Under the pieces are notes generated by a model. That model was not told the origin of the DNA, did no database searches, and saw only the letters and a list, made by a program, of their open reading frames with translations. The position numbers and the translations under genes are program-made. A stretch of DNA of 12,267 bases from Bacteroidota bacterium (GTDB taxonomy: Bacteria; Bacteroidota; Bacteroidia; Flavobacteriales; Crocinitomicaceae), in assembly GCA_005798205.1 (NCBI GenBank), contig SYKJ01000117.1, positions 1 to 12,267 on the forward strand. Reading direction: 5' to 3'. Positions 1 to 7,540 of the stretch are shown here, one piece after another; the stretch's first letter is position 1; the number at the start of each line of letters is the position of its first letter.

Positions 1-392
1 GGGATCGTCAATGGAGGTGAGATTAGATCTAGGCCACCATCGTAATAAAAAAGGTAGTTGTAATTGCCCATAAATCCAAGTTCAGCTAGTTTAGCAGGAT
101 TTGGAGATTTTTTCGCTTCCATTAGCGCATATTCTGACCTGTTAACGGAGATAATTGCATCCATTTTTCCGTCGCTGTCTAGGTGCTCTTTGTAAATTTG
201 ATAGGTAAATTTTTCAGAATTAGGAATTCTCAACTGTAGTTTAATGTGTTCTTTGACATACGTATCTAAATCCTTTCCTTTTACAATCTTTTTTTTAGTT
301 GAAAAAACTGATTTTTCTTTGTCAGAATCAGAACACGAATGCAACATAAAAGCTGCAAAGGCAAAAAGATAAAGTTGAGTTAATCCAGTCAT
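1..392 (-). CDS. Partial lipoprotein of unknown function (N-terminal 130 residues; C-terminus off the left edge)
   Basis: An open frame without stop runs from an ATG at 392 to the left edge. The N-terminus has a hydrophobic stretch (LYLFAFAAFML) followed by a lipobox-like LHSC with Cys20, then an acidic/lysine-rich linker (SDSDKEK), so it is probably a type II signal peptide lipoprotein. Around residues 70-80 the sequence HLDSDGKMDAIISVNR resembles the calcium-binding loop of FG-GAP/VCBS or EF-hand-like modules (DxDxDGxxD), but one copy is not enough to assign a family. The start lies 10 bp after the GH92 stop, so it is the last visible gene of the operon. An in-frame ATG at 422 would add MNYCLIKSRF, giving the signal peptide the Lys and Arg that the shorter form lacks, at the cost of a 20-bp overlap with the upstream gene. 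The coding frame and lipoprotein call are well supported; the function is not recognised. Confidence 0.8.
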   Translation of the reverse strand, partial: MTGLTQLYLFAFAAFMLHSCSDSDKEKSVFSTKKKIVKGKDLDTYVKEHIKLQLRIPNSEKFTYQIYKEHLDSDGKMDAIISVNRSEYALMEAKKSPNPAKLAELGFMGNYNYLFYYDGGLDLISPPLTI

Positions 393-402
393 AAATCTTG
401 AT

Positions 403-3396
403 TTAATTAAACAATAATTCATCAACAAAAAGCCATGTTGGATTCCCTTTGCCAAGATGCCAGTCGGGACAGACTCCTGGATTTTTTATTGTATATCGAA
501 TTGCTTTTATTGCCTTAGCTTTTGGAATTTTCATCGTAAATTCTTTGTTTTCTGGATTTTCTTCACCTTCTTCAGCTTTTGGAATTACAATAGGACTTAA
601 TTTTACAAAACTACTTCCATTTTCAGAAATCTCAATTTCAATTTGTGAGGGATAGAATATCCACGATTTTTGATCGCGAATTGTTGAAATTCCAAATGAG
701 GAGAGTTCTATGGGGTCTTTAAATTTTACTTCTGCTTGAATGTCTGTACCAAAAAATCCCTGCCAATCTCCAGTTCTAAACTCATTCCCTCCCTGAATTT
801 TATCGATTAACGAATTTTCGCCTGATGCAGCATATTGATTCGCATATGGAGTTTTAAGTGTAAGCTGAATGTTGGTCGCTTTTTTTGTCAATTTAGTTTT
901 AACAATTGCACTTTGATATACTTTTTGTGGATTTATTCTTCTCTGTAACTTCATGTCAATTGTACTTGTTTTTTCAATTATGAAGGGTTTTTCATAGACA
1001 ATCCAATCTCCATTATTTAATTTGTAAAATACCAAGAATTCATCTTGTTGATTTAATTTTATGAAATCAATACTTATTTTCATTTTGTCATCAAAAATCC
1101 GTTCCTCATTTACCAAATAGGGTGTAGGCACAAAAGTCAAAGGCATCTCAGATTCAGGTGATCCGGCAATCCACTTATCGCGCTCTAAAAGTGGGGTAGC
1201 ACCCATTTCAAATTCGAGAATACCACCTTCGGTAAGTTCAGAGTGAGAAATATAACTGCGATTAATCAATCTGCCGTTTAACTTCAAAGATTGAACATAC
1301 TTATTTGTTTCCGAATTATTTTTAGTAATAATTTGAAGAATTTTATTGTTTTCAAACTTCATTGTTATTTGATTAAAAAGAGGTCTCCCAATTTCGTAAT
1401 ATGGTTTTCCAGGTGCTACAGGATAAAAGCCCAAGCTACTTAATACAAACCAAGACGACATTTGTCCGCAGTCTTCGTTTCCCGAAAGCCCATCTGCCGA
1501 ATTTGAATATAGTTCGTTCATTATTTTATCGACATAAAACTGGGTTTTATGAGGTGAATTTGTGTAATTATATAAGTAAGACATATGATGAGAGGGCTCA
1601 TTTCCGTGCGCATATTGCCCAACTAAACCCGTAATATCTGCTTGCTCTCTTCCTGATAGTGCACTTGAGGTGTTAAATAAGCGGTCTAACCAAGTTTCTA
1701 GTGAATCTGCTCCTCCAATATTTTTTATAATTTCTTGAACTGCATGAGGAGCCGCCATTGAATATTGCCAACTGTTGGCTTCGGTATAATTAAAATTGAC
1801 TTCACTTGGCTCAAAGGGAGAATACCATTGTGCTCCTCTTTTTGCTCTCATAAATTTTGTTTTCGGATCAAAAACATTCAAGAAATTAAAGGATCGCTCT
1901 CTAAATTCATTTTCAATCGAGGTATTCCCCATTTTTTTCGCCATCTCAGCAATACAAAAATCGTCGTAGGCATATTCTAAGGTGCGGGAAACAGATTCTG
2001 GTTCTTGGTCGGCAGCTATAAATCCTTGTTCTGAATAGAACCTTTTACCATACTCATCCATTTTTGCTGTTGCTACCATTGCTTCTAATGCAAGTGTCGT
2101 ATCAAAATCTCTAATACCCTTTAAATAAGCATCAGCAATAACAGATACACTGTGATAACCAATCATACATTCTGTTTCATTACCTGCTAATTCCCAAACT
2201 GGAAGATCTTTTCCTTCTTTATATTGTCTTAAAAAAGTTGCAATAAACTCATTGGTTCTTTTTTCTTGCATCAAGGTAAAAAGTGGATGTGTAGCTCTAT
2301 AAGTGTCCCATAATGAAAACACGGTATATTGTTTTTGATTGTTGGAAATAGTATGAATTAATCCATCTCGACCTCTGTAATTACCATTAACATCACTAAA
2401 AATATTTGGCGCCAAATAACTGTGGTAAAGAGCTGTGTAAAAAATAGTAGCTTTCTCTTTATCTTCAAACGAGACATTAATTTTCCCTAATTCATCATTC
2501 CAGTTTTTAACTGTTTTTGCTCGTGTTTCCTGGAAATTCCAATTTGGAATTTCTGTTAGCAGATTTTGTTTTGCACCACTTGTATTTGTTGATGAAATCC
2601 CAACTCGAAGTGATATTTGATCGGTATTACTTGGAAATTCTAAAAGTAACTTGTGTGTTCCTTTATCTTTAATTTTTGTTGATTTTGAAAATGGAACGGA
2701 TGTTTCTAAATAAAAATAAAAGTGCTGTTCATTTGCCCATGCTTTTGAAATTCTTGCACCTTGAACTGCTGTGTCACCTAGAAGGGTAAGTTCATAATCT
2801 AACACTTTATCACGATGATCTAAATCAATAAGAATAAAGCGTTTTTCATCTTTATTTTGAAAAGTATATTCATGAAATCCTGCTCTTTCACTTGTAGTTA
2901 GTCGCACTTTTATATTTGGTTCTGTCAATAGCACTTCATAATATCCAGGGCTAGCTTTTTCACTATCGTGGTTAAATTTGGAACCGTATCCATTTTTATT
3001 GAGATAAGCAGGAATAACATTTGCATTTTTAGACTGGGGAACAATCAATAAATCACAATAATCTGGGACTCCTGTTCCACTTAAGTGAGTATGCGAAAAC
3101 CCAAAGATTATCGAATCGGAATAATGATATCCTGAGCAACCATCCCAACCATCATATCGTGTATCGGGACTTAACTGAATCATACCAAAAGGAGCACTTG
3201 ATCCTGGATAAGTATGTCCGTGTCCGCCTGTTCCAATAAAAGGGTTCACAAAAAGCGATGGGGAGTATGCAGTAATTTTATTTTCAATTTTATCTTGAAT
3301 TTTATCGCTTATATCTTTGATTTTATCAATAGGATTTTGCCCGTAAAAAGATTGAAAGCTGCTCAAAATAAAAAACAGAAAATAATAATTTCTCAT
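403..3396 (-). CDS. Secreted GH92 family alpha-mannosidase with C-terminal accessory domains
   Basis: This is a 997-residue exported glycosidase of family GH92, which are calcium-dependent exo-alpha-mannosidases. A signal peptide covers about residues 1-20 (MRNYYFLFFILSSFQSFYGQ), followed by a short amphipathic DKI-rich segment (22-41). GH92 landmarks follow in order: VNPFIGTGGHGHTYPG (50-65), the HLSGTG motif (104-109), SLWDTYRATHPLFTL (361-375), WELAGNETECMIGYHSV (401-417), HGNEPSHHMSYLYNY (597-611) and GNEDCGQMSSW (639-649). By family knowledge Glu600 in HGNEPSHH is the likely general acid, and the GNEDCGQ segment (Asp642) belongs to the acidic base/calcium region. After the catalytic part, residues about 757-830 look like a chitobiase C-terminal/Fn3-type beta domain, and 855-995 look like an F5/8 type C (CBM32-like) module ending in WLFVDELLF. 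No T9SS sorting domain is present, so periplasm or outer membrane is likely. The start overlaps the glycosyltransferase stop by 4 bp (ATGA), implying translational coupling. No SusC/SusD genes are near. The mannoside specificity is from the family; the actual substrate is unknown. Confidence 0.95.
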   Translation of the reverse strand: MRNYYFLFFILSSFQSFYGQNPIDKIKDISDKIQDKIENKITAYSPSLFVNPFIGTGGHGHTYPGSSAPFGMIQLSPDTRYDGWDGCSGYHYSDSIIFGFSHTHLSGTGVPDYCDLLIVPQSKNANVIPAYLNKNGYGSKFNHDSEKASPGYYEVLLTEPNIKVRLTTSERAGFHEYTFQNKDEKRFILIDLDHRDKVLDYELTLLGDTAVQGARISKAWANEQHFYFYLETSVPFSKSTKIKDKGTHKLLLEFPSNTDQISLRVGISSTNTSGAKQNLLTEIPNWNFQETRAKTVKNWNDELGKINVSFEDKEKATIFYTALYHSYLAPNIFSDVNGNYRGRDGLIHTISNNQKQYTVFSLWDTYRATHPLFTLMQEKRTNEFIATFLRQYKEGKDLPVWELAGNETECMIGYHSVSVIADAYLKGIRDFDTTLALEAMVATAKMDEYGKRFYSEQGFIAADQEPESVSRTLEYAYDDFCIAEMAKKMGNTSIENEFRERSFNFLNVFDPKTKFMRAKRGAQWYSPFEPSEVNFNYTEANSWQYSMAAPHAVQEIIKNIGGADSLETWLDRLFNTSSALSGREQADITGLVGQYAHGNEPSHHMSYLYNYTNSPHKTQFYVDKIMNELYSNSADGLSGNEDCGQMSSWFVLSSLGFYPVAPGKPYYEIGRPLFNQITMKFENNKILQIITKNNSETNKYVQSLKLNGRLINRSYISHSELTEGGILEFEMGATPLLERDKWIAGSPESEMPLTFVPTPYLVNEERIFDDKMKISIDFIKLNQQDEFLVFYKLNNGDWIVYEKPFIIEKTSTIDMKLQRRINPQKVYQSAIVKTKLTKKATNIQLTLKTPYANQYAASGENSLIDKIQGGNEFRTGDWQGFFGTDIQAEVKFKDPIELSSFGISTIRDQKSWIFYPSQIEIEISENGSSFVKLSPIVIPKAEEGEENPENKEFTMKIPKAKAIKAIRYTIKNPGVCPDWHLGKGNPTWLFVDELLFN

Positions 3397-4415
3397 ACTT
3401 TCAATTTACGTTTGTTTAATTTTAAGTAAGTCTTGTTTTTTTGAATAAAAAATGCCCACAAAATGCTTCCATTGTATTTTCTAAAAGTATGAGAATCCGC
3501 TTTTAATAATTTTCTTTTACCCAAAAATAGGAACAAGTTTAAATAAAGTGAAATATGAGCTTTTAAAACCGATAAACTGTGTTTTATTTTCCCTTCAAAA
3601 AGAAATTTTAGAAATGCTATGAAATCTATTGTCATTCTAGTAACTAGTTTTGGAAATAAAAATCCAGGATGATTCTTCACAATAAGAAACAAGTTATTTC
3701 TGAAGTTTAAGTATACTTTTCTATCCGAATTATAGGGTAAAGTCCCACCTCCGAGGTGAAAGACAACACTTTTAGGATTGCACTTTAAATCGTATCCTTT
3801 TTTTTGCAAGCGCAAGCATAAATCTATTTCCTCCATATGAGCAAAAAAGTCTTCGTCAAATCCGTCTGCCTCAAAAAATACAGAAGATTTAATGAGCATT
3901 GCAGCTCCTGAAGTCCAAGAAACTGCTATTTCGCTTTCATATTGAGCACAATCCTCTTCAACTGAATCGATTATTCTACCTCGACAAAATGGAAAGTAAT
4001 GTTCATCAATAAAACCACCTGCGGCTCCAGCGTGTTCGAAACTACTTTTATTAAGATAAGACAGAATTTTCGGCTGACAAGCTACAACATTGTTGTCTTG
4101 AACGGAACTCAATAGGGGTTTTATCCAATTTTCAGTCACTTCAACATCATTATTCAGCAATAAAAAATACTCGAATTTGTCTTTTATTTTTTTTAGCGCC
4201 TCATTATAACCTCTTGCAAAGCCATAATTTTCATTGTTTTCGATAATTTGAATACTTGGGTGGGAATTTTTTAAGAAATCAATCGAGTCGTCTGTACTTG
4301 CGTTATCTGCAATCACAATTGTATGCTCCTCTTTAAAACGAATAACGCTTGGAAGAAAAGTCTCTAAATGTGTTTTTCCGTTAAAGTTAAGAATGACAAT
4401 TGCAAGTTGATTCAT
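3393..4415 (-). CDS. Family 2 glycosyltransferase (GT-A fold, rhamnosyltransferase/WbbL-like)
   Basis: This 340-residue protein should transfer a sugar from a nucleotide-sugar donor onto a growing surface glycan at the cytoplasmic face of the inner membrane. The start LAIVILNFNG (4-13) is the first strand of a GT2 domain. It is followed by the donor-binding ADNASTDDS (36-44), NNENYGFARGYN (60-71), the DXD-like metal site LLLNNDVEV (85-93), TSGAAMLIK (168-176), FDEDFFAHMEEIDLCLR (186-202) with the acidic base region, and HLGGGT (220-225). This set is typical of the WbbL-like rhamnosyltransferase subgroup. Residues about 240-320 contain hydrophobic and basic stretches that probably associate with the membrane. 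The start is 6 bp after the GWxTD gene stop, and the end overlaps the GH92 start by 4 bp, so the gene is internal to the operon. Donor and acceptor cannot be read from the sequence; the family assignment is secure. Confidence 0.93.
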   Translation of the reverse strand: MNQLAIVILNFNGKTHLETFLPSVIRFKEEHTIVIADNASTDDSIDFLKNSHPSIQIIENNENYGFARGYNEALKKIKDKFEYFLLLNNDVEVTENWIKPLLSSVQDNNVVACQPKILSYLNKSSFEHAGAAGGFIDEHYFPFCRGRIIDSVEEDCAQYESEIAVSWTSGAAMLIKSSVFFEADGFDEDFFAHMEEIDLCLRLQKKGYDLKCNPKSVVFHLGGGTLPYNSDRKVYLNFRNNLFLIVKNHPGFLFPKLVTRMTIDFIAFLKFLFEGKIKHSLSVLKAHISLYLNLFLFLGKRKLLKADSHTFRKYNGSILWAFFIQKNKTYLKLNKRKLKV

Positions 4416-4421
4416 TGTATT

Positions 4422-5861
4422 TTAATATTGTCGAAACAAGTCGCCACTGTTTGCACCCCAGGATTTTTGATTGAATTTATTTGGATCGTCAATGTCACCA
4501 TTATTTGTGTTGCGTTTCGATAGAATTTGAGACCAAGCTGCATTTTTTAGTTCTCCTAAAAGATCAGAGTGTAAAAGTCGATATGCGCCATTTGTTAAAT
4601 CTGGATTGTAAAAAATAAATCTTCGATTGCTGTACTTTCCTATTTTATCATACGTCCAAATTTCATATGGGTATTCGGAAGGAGAATTTTCCTTGACAAT
4701 ATGTGTGCTTGGAGCTCCATACTTTAGATAAACCCTTCCTCTGTCTGTTTCATGTCCATCTTGAAAATTATTTCCATACAAAGTTTCAACAAAATCAACT
4801 TGCATCTTATATTTTATCCATGCTTCGTAGCTATTTCCTTGAGCTGTTTCTTTCCAGAAAGCTTGAATGTGTTTGCGTGATTTTTCAATATTCTTCGATT
4901 TGAGTGTTGAAATGATATTTTTTATTTCTGCAGATCTGGCTATTGGAATTAAAGACGCTAAATAATAGCTAACACTATCCTCTTTTATAGAAGATTGAAA
5001 AGCTGGATCGATCAACATGTTTTCAGGATCAAATGTTTCTAAAATTTCATTTGAGCGATCAAAAGAGTAGGTGCTTTGGGCTAGTAAATCCATTTTAGGA
5101 TTTATTAAATTAAGTTCGAGCCGATAAGAACCTGTTGGAACTTTTTCAATATCAATCATTTTAAAAATAGGAATGATGGTATCAGTAGAAAAGCGTGCAA
5201 CACTAGTTAAATCCTCTAATACAAGATTTGTTTCTGTATCAATAATTTTATATAAAATTCCTGCAAGTGAATCAGTTAAAACTTGACTATTGTATATTTC
5301 AAAATAAATTGGAATTCTATTTATCTCTGTGGGAAAGAAATTTGAAATAAGGGGTACAATGTGAATACCTGATTTTTGAAAACTTGACTCAAGTTCAGAT
5401 CTAAAGGCGTATTCAGCTATCTCAATATCGGATATTTTTGGCTTAGCTGAAAAATCTGCAATTGAAATTTCTTTTTCAGCACTTACTTTTGACTCAGTTC
5501 CAAGATCCGTGAATTCCATTTGAAGATTGTATTTTCCTGGAGGCAATACAAAACGCTTTACCTCATAAAAATCATCTTGAATACTGTCTTTTGAAATTGG
5601 AGAGGTAAGTACATAAGCATCATTTTTAAATTTCTTTCCGTTTTCTAAAATAGAAAATTGCAATGCGATTTTAGCTTGAATACCATCTTTTACAGGATTA
5701 AATTTTATTGAGGGACCAACAAATTGTAAGTATATTTCAATGTAGTTTCCAATTTCAGAATTGTAAAATTGCTTTGTATCTAAATATGCTTTTAGTTTAG
5801 CGCTTTGAGAAAAAAAACTGAAAGGAAGAAGAAAGAAAGAAAATAAAAAAAGGTTACGCAT
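4422..5861 (-). CDS. GWxTD domain-containing exported protein with variant motif GHETD
   Basis: The chosen start at 5861 gives 479 residues and a clean signal peptide, MRNLFLFSFFLLPFSFFSQ, cleaved before SAK. An in-frame ATG 27 bp earlier (5888) would add MLNFILKLL and leave only 6 bp to the helicase stop; it would make an overlong signal peptide but cannot be excluded. After the signal come about 300 residues of beta-rich sequence, including PPGKYNLQMEF near 107-117 and TGSYRLELNL near 243-252, which suggest Ig-like folds. The C-terminal part carries the family signature: AWIKYKMQVDFVETLYG, then GHETDRGRVYLKYGAPS (369-385) and YPYEIWTYDKIGKYSNRRF. This is the conserved region of the GWxTD family of Bacteroidota, whose molecular role is undefined. 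Here the Trp of the eponymous motif is His. The protein ends in a Gly/Asn-rich tail. It sits between the helicase and glycosyltransferase genes in the same operon. Family call good; function unknown. Confidence 0.88.
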   Translation of the reverse strand: MRNLFLFSFFLLPFSFFSQSAKLKAYLDTKQFYNSEIGNYIEIYLQFVGPSIKFNPVKDGIQAKIALQFSILENGKKFKNDAYVLTSPISKDSIQDDFYEVKRFVLPPGKYNLQMEFTDLGTESKVSAEKEISIADFSAKPKISDIEIAEYAFRSELESSFQKSGIHIVPLISNFFPTEINRIPIYFEIYNSQVLTDSLAGILYKIIDTETNLVLEDLTSVARFSTDTIIPIFKMIDIEKVPTGSYRLELNLINPKMDLLAQSTYSFDRSNEILETFDPENMLIDPAFQSSIKEDSVSYYLASLIPIARSAEIKNIISTLKSKNIEKSRKHIQAFWKETAQGNSYEAWIKYKMQVDFVETLYGNNFQDGHETDRGRVYLKYGAPSTHIVKENSPSEYPYEIWTYDKIGKYSNRRFIFYNPDLTNGAYRLLHSDLLGELKNAAWSQILSKRNTNNGDIDDPNKFNQKSWGANSGDLFRQY

Positions 5862-5894
5862 AAGTAATTTTAAAATAAAGTTAAGCATAAAGGC

Positions 5895-7403
5895 TTATTC
5901 TTCAATATTTAAACGTATTTTTTGGGTAAGCTGTCTATTGTAGGTCTCAATTAGAAATTTAAAATAGTTTTCAGTACTTTTTGTGATACACTTCGTGTAA
6001 TGTTTTAAGCGGTGTTCAATGTGATCCTGGAGAACCTGCTGCAAAGCCAGGGCATGATCGAGATTTTTTGAACTTTCTTTAATGGCTTTATAATGATTAT
6101 CTAAAGAATATTCAATGGCCATTTTTCCTTTTAATCCTTGATCCAAACAATCAAAATAAGATTCTTTTATACTAAATGAATCAAGAATTTCAGTATTAAC
6201 TATCTTTTCAAATCCTTTTGGAAATTCAAATTCTATTTCAAATTCCATGTCCTCTAATTCTGAAATACGAGATTCTAAAAAGCGATCAGGGAATTTAAAA
6301 GCATCTTGCCAATTAATGTAATCTTGCCAAAATCCAAAGCGACGAACGTTATTTCCTAAGTCAATGATTTTAAAATCACTTTTATCGGGTAATTTTCTTG
6401 AACCCCTTCCAATCATTTGATGGTACAAAGTAAGAGAACGAGTTGCACGATTTATGATAATTGACTTTACTGTTGGTTCATCAAAACCTGTTGTAAGAAT
6501 TCCAACAGAGGTAAGAATAGCATTTGGCGTTTCTTTGAACCAAGATAAAACATCTTTTCTGTCTTTATCGCTAAATGTCGAGTCTAAATGTCGGATATTG
6601 AATTTTAGTTTTTTAAAGGATTCTTCAACGCGCCGTGATGTTTCAATTCCAGCATTAAAAATGAGCGTTTTATCGCCAGCACAAACTTCCTCATAGGCAA
6701 AAATTAGTTTTTCTTGCATGAAATAATTGCTATACAAAACATCGGAGCTTCCGATTGTGAAATCACCATTAGAACCTATTTTTAAACCATGAAGATTTAC
6801 ATCATACGAATAGGTTTCTGCATTTGATAAGTAGGCTCCTTCAATAAGATTTGAAATGGACTCGCCAACTAATAATTTTTTGTAATTATCTTTTAATGGT
6901 AGCGCTTTATTACTGCTTAAGGGCGTTGCAGTAACTCCAAGTATATTGCTCTCATTGTAGAATTGAAAAATTTTTCGAAAGCTATTGTAGTGAGCTTCGT
7001 CAACAATAACCAGACCTATATTTTGAATGAAATTTTCGTCCTCATGGAGGCGGTTATTTAGCGTTTCTACCATTGCAATAAAACAACTAAAGTCAACTTG
7101 ATCGTCCAAGTTTTTGACTTCCGAGTTAATTACTTTATTATCTACCCCAATTGCGTTTAATTGCTTTGAAGTTTGGACAGATAGCTCAATTCTATGAGTA
7201 AGAATAAGAACTTTCTTTCCCCATTCTTCAATGTACTTTTTTGCTATTGCTGAAAAAATTACTGTTTTGCCACCACCAGTAGGAAGTTGATACAATAAAT
7301 TAAAATCTGCTCCATTTTTACGAAGTTCATTTAAAACATTGTTTACTGTGTTTTCTTGAAAAGGATAAAGTTTTTTTGCTTCGTAGAGATCTAAATCTAT
7401 CAT
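5895..7403 (-). CDS. SF2 DEAD/DEAH-box helicase (RadD / type III restriction helicase-like)
   Basis: This is a 502-residue superfamily 2 ATP-dependent helicase or translocase. The order of motifs is complete: a Q-motif-like YPFQENTV (13-20), Walker A LPTGGGKT (40-47), motif Ia LILTHRIEL (66-74), DEAH (135-138), motif III TAT (158-160), motif V ILTTGFDEP (302-310) and motif VI QMIGRGSRK (329-337). This arrangement matches RadD/YejH-like proteins and the helicase part of type I/III restriction subunits. Residues about 355-502 form a C-terminal extension rich in charged residues that I cannot assign. No methyltransferase, nuclease domain or specificity subunit is adjacent, so it is not a restriction system as seen here. 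The start is fixed by an in-frame stop four codons upstream (7413-7415). It is the first gene of the minus-strand operon, 6 to 33 bp from the GWxTD gene depending on the latter's start. Cytoplasmic; nucleic-acid substrate unknown. Confidence 0.92.
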   Translation of the reverse strand: MIDLDLYEAKKLYPFQENTVNNVLNELRKNGADFNLLYQLPTGGGKTVIFSAIAKKYIEEWGKKVLILTHRIELSVQTSKQLNAIGVDNKVINSEVKNLDDQVDFSCFIAMVETLNNRLHEDENFIQNIGLVIVDEAHYNSFRKIFQFYNESNILGVTATPLSSNKALPLKDNYKKLLVGESISNLIEGAYLSNAETYSYDVNLHGLKIGSNGDFTIGSSDVLYSNYFMQEKLIFAYEEVCAGDKTLIFNAGIETSRRVEESFKKLKFNIRHLDSTFSDKDRKDVLSWFKETPNAILTSVGILTTGFDEPTVKSIIINRATRSLTLYHQMIGRGSRKLPDKSDFKIIDLGNNVRRFGFWQDYINWQDAFKFPDRFLESRISELEDMEFEIEFEFPKGFEKIVNTEILDSFSIKESYFDCLDQGLKGKMAIEYSLDNHYKAIKESSKNLDHALALQQVLQDHIEHRLKHYTKCITKSTENYFKFLIETYNRQLTQKIRLNIEE

Positions 7404-7540
7404 TTGTAATTTTAGAGATTTGCAAAAATACTCCCTTTATTTGGTTCTTGCATAATAATGTGTCTTATTTTTTTAGAACACACTAATTGGCAGTAAATAA
7501 ATAATGATTTATAAAAAAAATCTTCTAGCTTATTTTAGTC
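7404..7540. other. 137-bp spacer between subtilase gene end and helicase operon
   Basis: This spacer separates two minus-strand genes. It holds the candidate helicase promoter (7423-7430), a 6-bp all-AT hairpin at 7497-7512 and an imperfect TGTGT/ACACA stem around 7460-7482. Neither hairpin has the GC stem plus U-tract expected for an intrinsic terminator of the subtilase transcript. No small ORF with coding character was seen. Confidence 0.6.
7423..7430 (-). promoter_or_regulatory. Candidate -7 element (TATTTTTG) of the helicase-led operon
   Basis: Read on the minus strand this is TATTTTTG, a full match to the Bacteroidota -7 consensus TAnnTTTG, ending 19 bases before the helicase ATG. A poor -33 match (TTATG) lies 20 bases further upstream. 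Transcription would begin roughly 7 bases downstream, giving a very short leader. Such 6-base matches arise by chance in AT-rich DNA, so position is the main support. Confidence 0.5.

Noticed and set aside
449..655. Plus-strand ORF of 68 codons, and similar ORFs at 1401-1634, 1765-1980, 3214-3429, 4703-4903 and 6454-6696
   Set aside because: Each lies antisense within a well-supported minus-strand gene and shows no domain or signal of its own; they are chance open frames.
403..3396. Polysaccharide utilisation locus
   Set aside because: Only one glycosidase is present and no SusC, SusD or sensor/regulator gene lies in the window.
5895..7403. Defence or restriction-modification system
   Set aside because: The helicase resembles restriction subunits only in its motor; no methyltransferase, nuclease or specificity gene and no sign of horizontal transfer is seen nearby.
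7458..7483. Stem TGTGT/ACACA with a bulge as operator or terminator
   Set aside because: It is short, bulged and has no U-tract on the relevant strand; no symmetry convincing enough for an operator.
7497..7512. Hairpin ATAAAT-AATG-ATTTAT as terminator for the subtilase gene
   Set aside because: The stem is six A-T pairs with no adequate U-tract following on the minus strand; such structures are expected by chance in AT-rich spacers.
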